Source: Alkalibacterium sp.
GTDB taxonomy: Bacteria; Bacillota; Bacilli; Lactobacillales; Carnobacteriaceae_A
NCBI GenBank assembly: GCA_007692455.1
Contig: RECC01000060.1
Span: 37,416 to 101,415, forward strand
Reading direction: 5' to 3'
Length of the DNA: 64,000 bases
The notes beneath the pieces are model-generated. The model searched no databases, was not told the DNA's origin, and worked only from the letters and a program-made list of their open reading frames with translations. A program made the position numbers and the translations under genes. This document shows, piece by piece, positions 63,828 through 64,000 of this stretch; the first letter of the stretch is position 1; each line of letters opens with the position of its first letter.

Positions 63828-63962
63828 TATGCGATGAGTCGAGGACTCCATTTTTATGGAGACTTCTGCGCAATACAAATGCTTAGGCATAACGACAGGA
63901 AGTCGGTATTGGAGAAGGATTGCTGTGAACATGAATTCTCGCTTGTAGCAATACAAGTCGCG
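63828..63962 (+). ncRNA. Structured RNA of unknown family
   Basis: A likely transcript of about 165 bases, from the promoter at 63793 to the terminator at 63963. By eye it folds into: hairpin GAGGACTCCAT / ATGGAGACTTC with loop TTTT; a three-way junction closed by CAATAC / GTATTG holding ATGC-TTAG-GCAT and CGAC-AGGAA-GTCG; a helix GAGAA / TTCTC; and CTTGTA-GCAA-TACAAG with a GNRA loop. No reading frame is credible. Hallmarks of SRP RNA, tmRNA, RNase P and T-box are missing. It is either a stand-alone small RNA (a 6S-type or other regulatory RNA is possible) or a riboswitch-like leader for a gene beyond the window. Confidence 0.6.
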
Positions 63963-63998
63963 AAAAAAAGTGCGGACATTATGTCTGCACTTTTTTTA
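63963..63998 (+). terminator. Rho-independent terminator of the RNA unit
   Basis: AAAAAAAGTGCGGAC / GTCTGCACTTTTTTT with a five-base loop; symmetric A and T tracts allow function in both directions. Confidence 0.93.
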
Positions 63999-64000
63999 TT

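Noticed and set aside
63828-63962. SRP RNA, tmRNA, RNase P, T-box or fluoride riboswitch
   Set aside because: The GGAAGGAAGCAGC-type SRP loop, tmRNA ends, RNase P core, T-box GGTGGTACC-like element and the second half of the fluoride pseudoknot are all absent, although GCGATGAG resembles the start of a fluoride aptamer.

Overview
The window is ordinary chromosomal DNA of a low-to-moderate GC Gram-positive bacterium, most likely order Lactobacillales and probably a Carnobacteriaceae-type organism (Alkalibacterium/Marinilactibacillus-like; this placement is inferred from gene content and order, not from a marker tree). Supporting signs are the secA-prfB-ftsE-ftsX order, the programmed frameshift in prfB, the hprK-lgt-gpsA-galU-trxB-pgcA-rapZ-yvcK-whiA block, strong Shine-Dalgarno sites with ATG/GTG/TTG starts, Rho-independent terminators after most operons, and a tRNA gene without an encoded CCA end. 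There are no insertion sequences, prophage genes, CRISPR arrays or rRNA genes. Most genes are on the + strand.

Layout. 1-7.5 kb: secretion, translation termination and cell division (secA end, prfB, ftsEX, a CwlO/PcsB-like NlpC/P60 hydrolase that FtsEX probably activates, a membrane PDZ protein). 7.7-12.9 kb: an ArsR-type metal sensor with an HMA-CDF metal exporter, an HD phosphohydrolase and uvrA. 13-15.4 kb: a yvlBCD-like envelope-stress module. 15.6-25.8 kb: carbon-control and envelope-precursor housekeeping genes ending in rapZ-yvcK-whiA. 26.3-32.7 kb: two separate rnfC-rnfD pairs without the other Rnf subunits, the first behind a perfect Fur box, with a lipoprotein gene and an mgtC-like gene between them. 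32.7-38.1 kb: a split chromate-type transporter, a GT8 glycosyltransferase overlapping a glutathione reductase, and a guanine riboswitch with its purine permease. 38.4-42.5 kb: a bactofilin-like membrane protein and a YknXYZ-type efflux system. 42.8-48.9 kb: phosphoesterases, tex-sprT, a 51-bp tandem repeat array, a HAD phosphatase, tRNA-Leu(GAG) and a GFA/CENP-V protein. 48.9-53.7 kb: an ion channel and a reactive-sulfur operon (DsrE-like, a TusA-rhodanese-rhodanese-persulfide dioxygenase fusion, TusA, TauE) behind CsoR/CstR-like operators and a second perfect Fur box. 53.9-59.4 kb: a DUF1801 protein, a MarR-controlled heterodimeric ABC exporter and an AEC transporter. 59.5-63.8 kb: two VOC proteins including a glyoxalase I, a gamma-glutamyltransferase, a ROK kinase and an SGNH esterase. 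63.8-64.0 kb: a promoter-structured RNA-terminator unit of unknown family.

The two themes most worth following are (1) redox and iron: duplicated RnfCD modules under apparent Fur control, which could be a reduced NADH-to-flavin electron conduit rather than a full Rnf complex; and (2) persulfide/sulfur detoxification, with two enzymes fused into one chain that still keeps an internal ribosome binding site and start codon at the junction. Glutathione-linked genes (glutathione reductase, glyoxalase I, gamma-glutamyltransferase) recur across the window. All assignments rest on reading motifs and gene order by eye; no database search was run.
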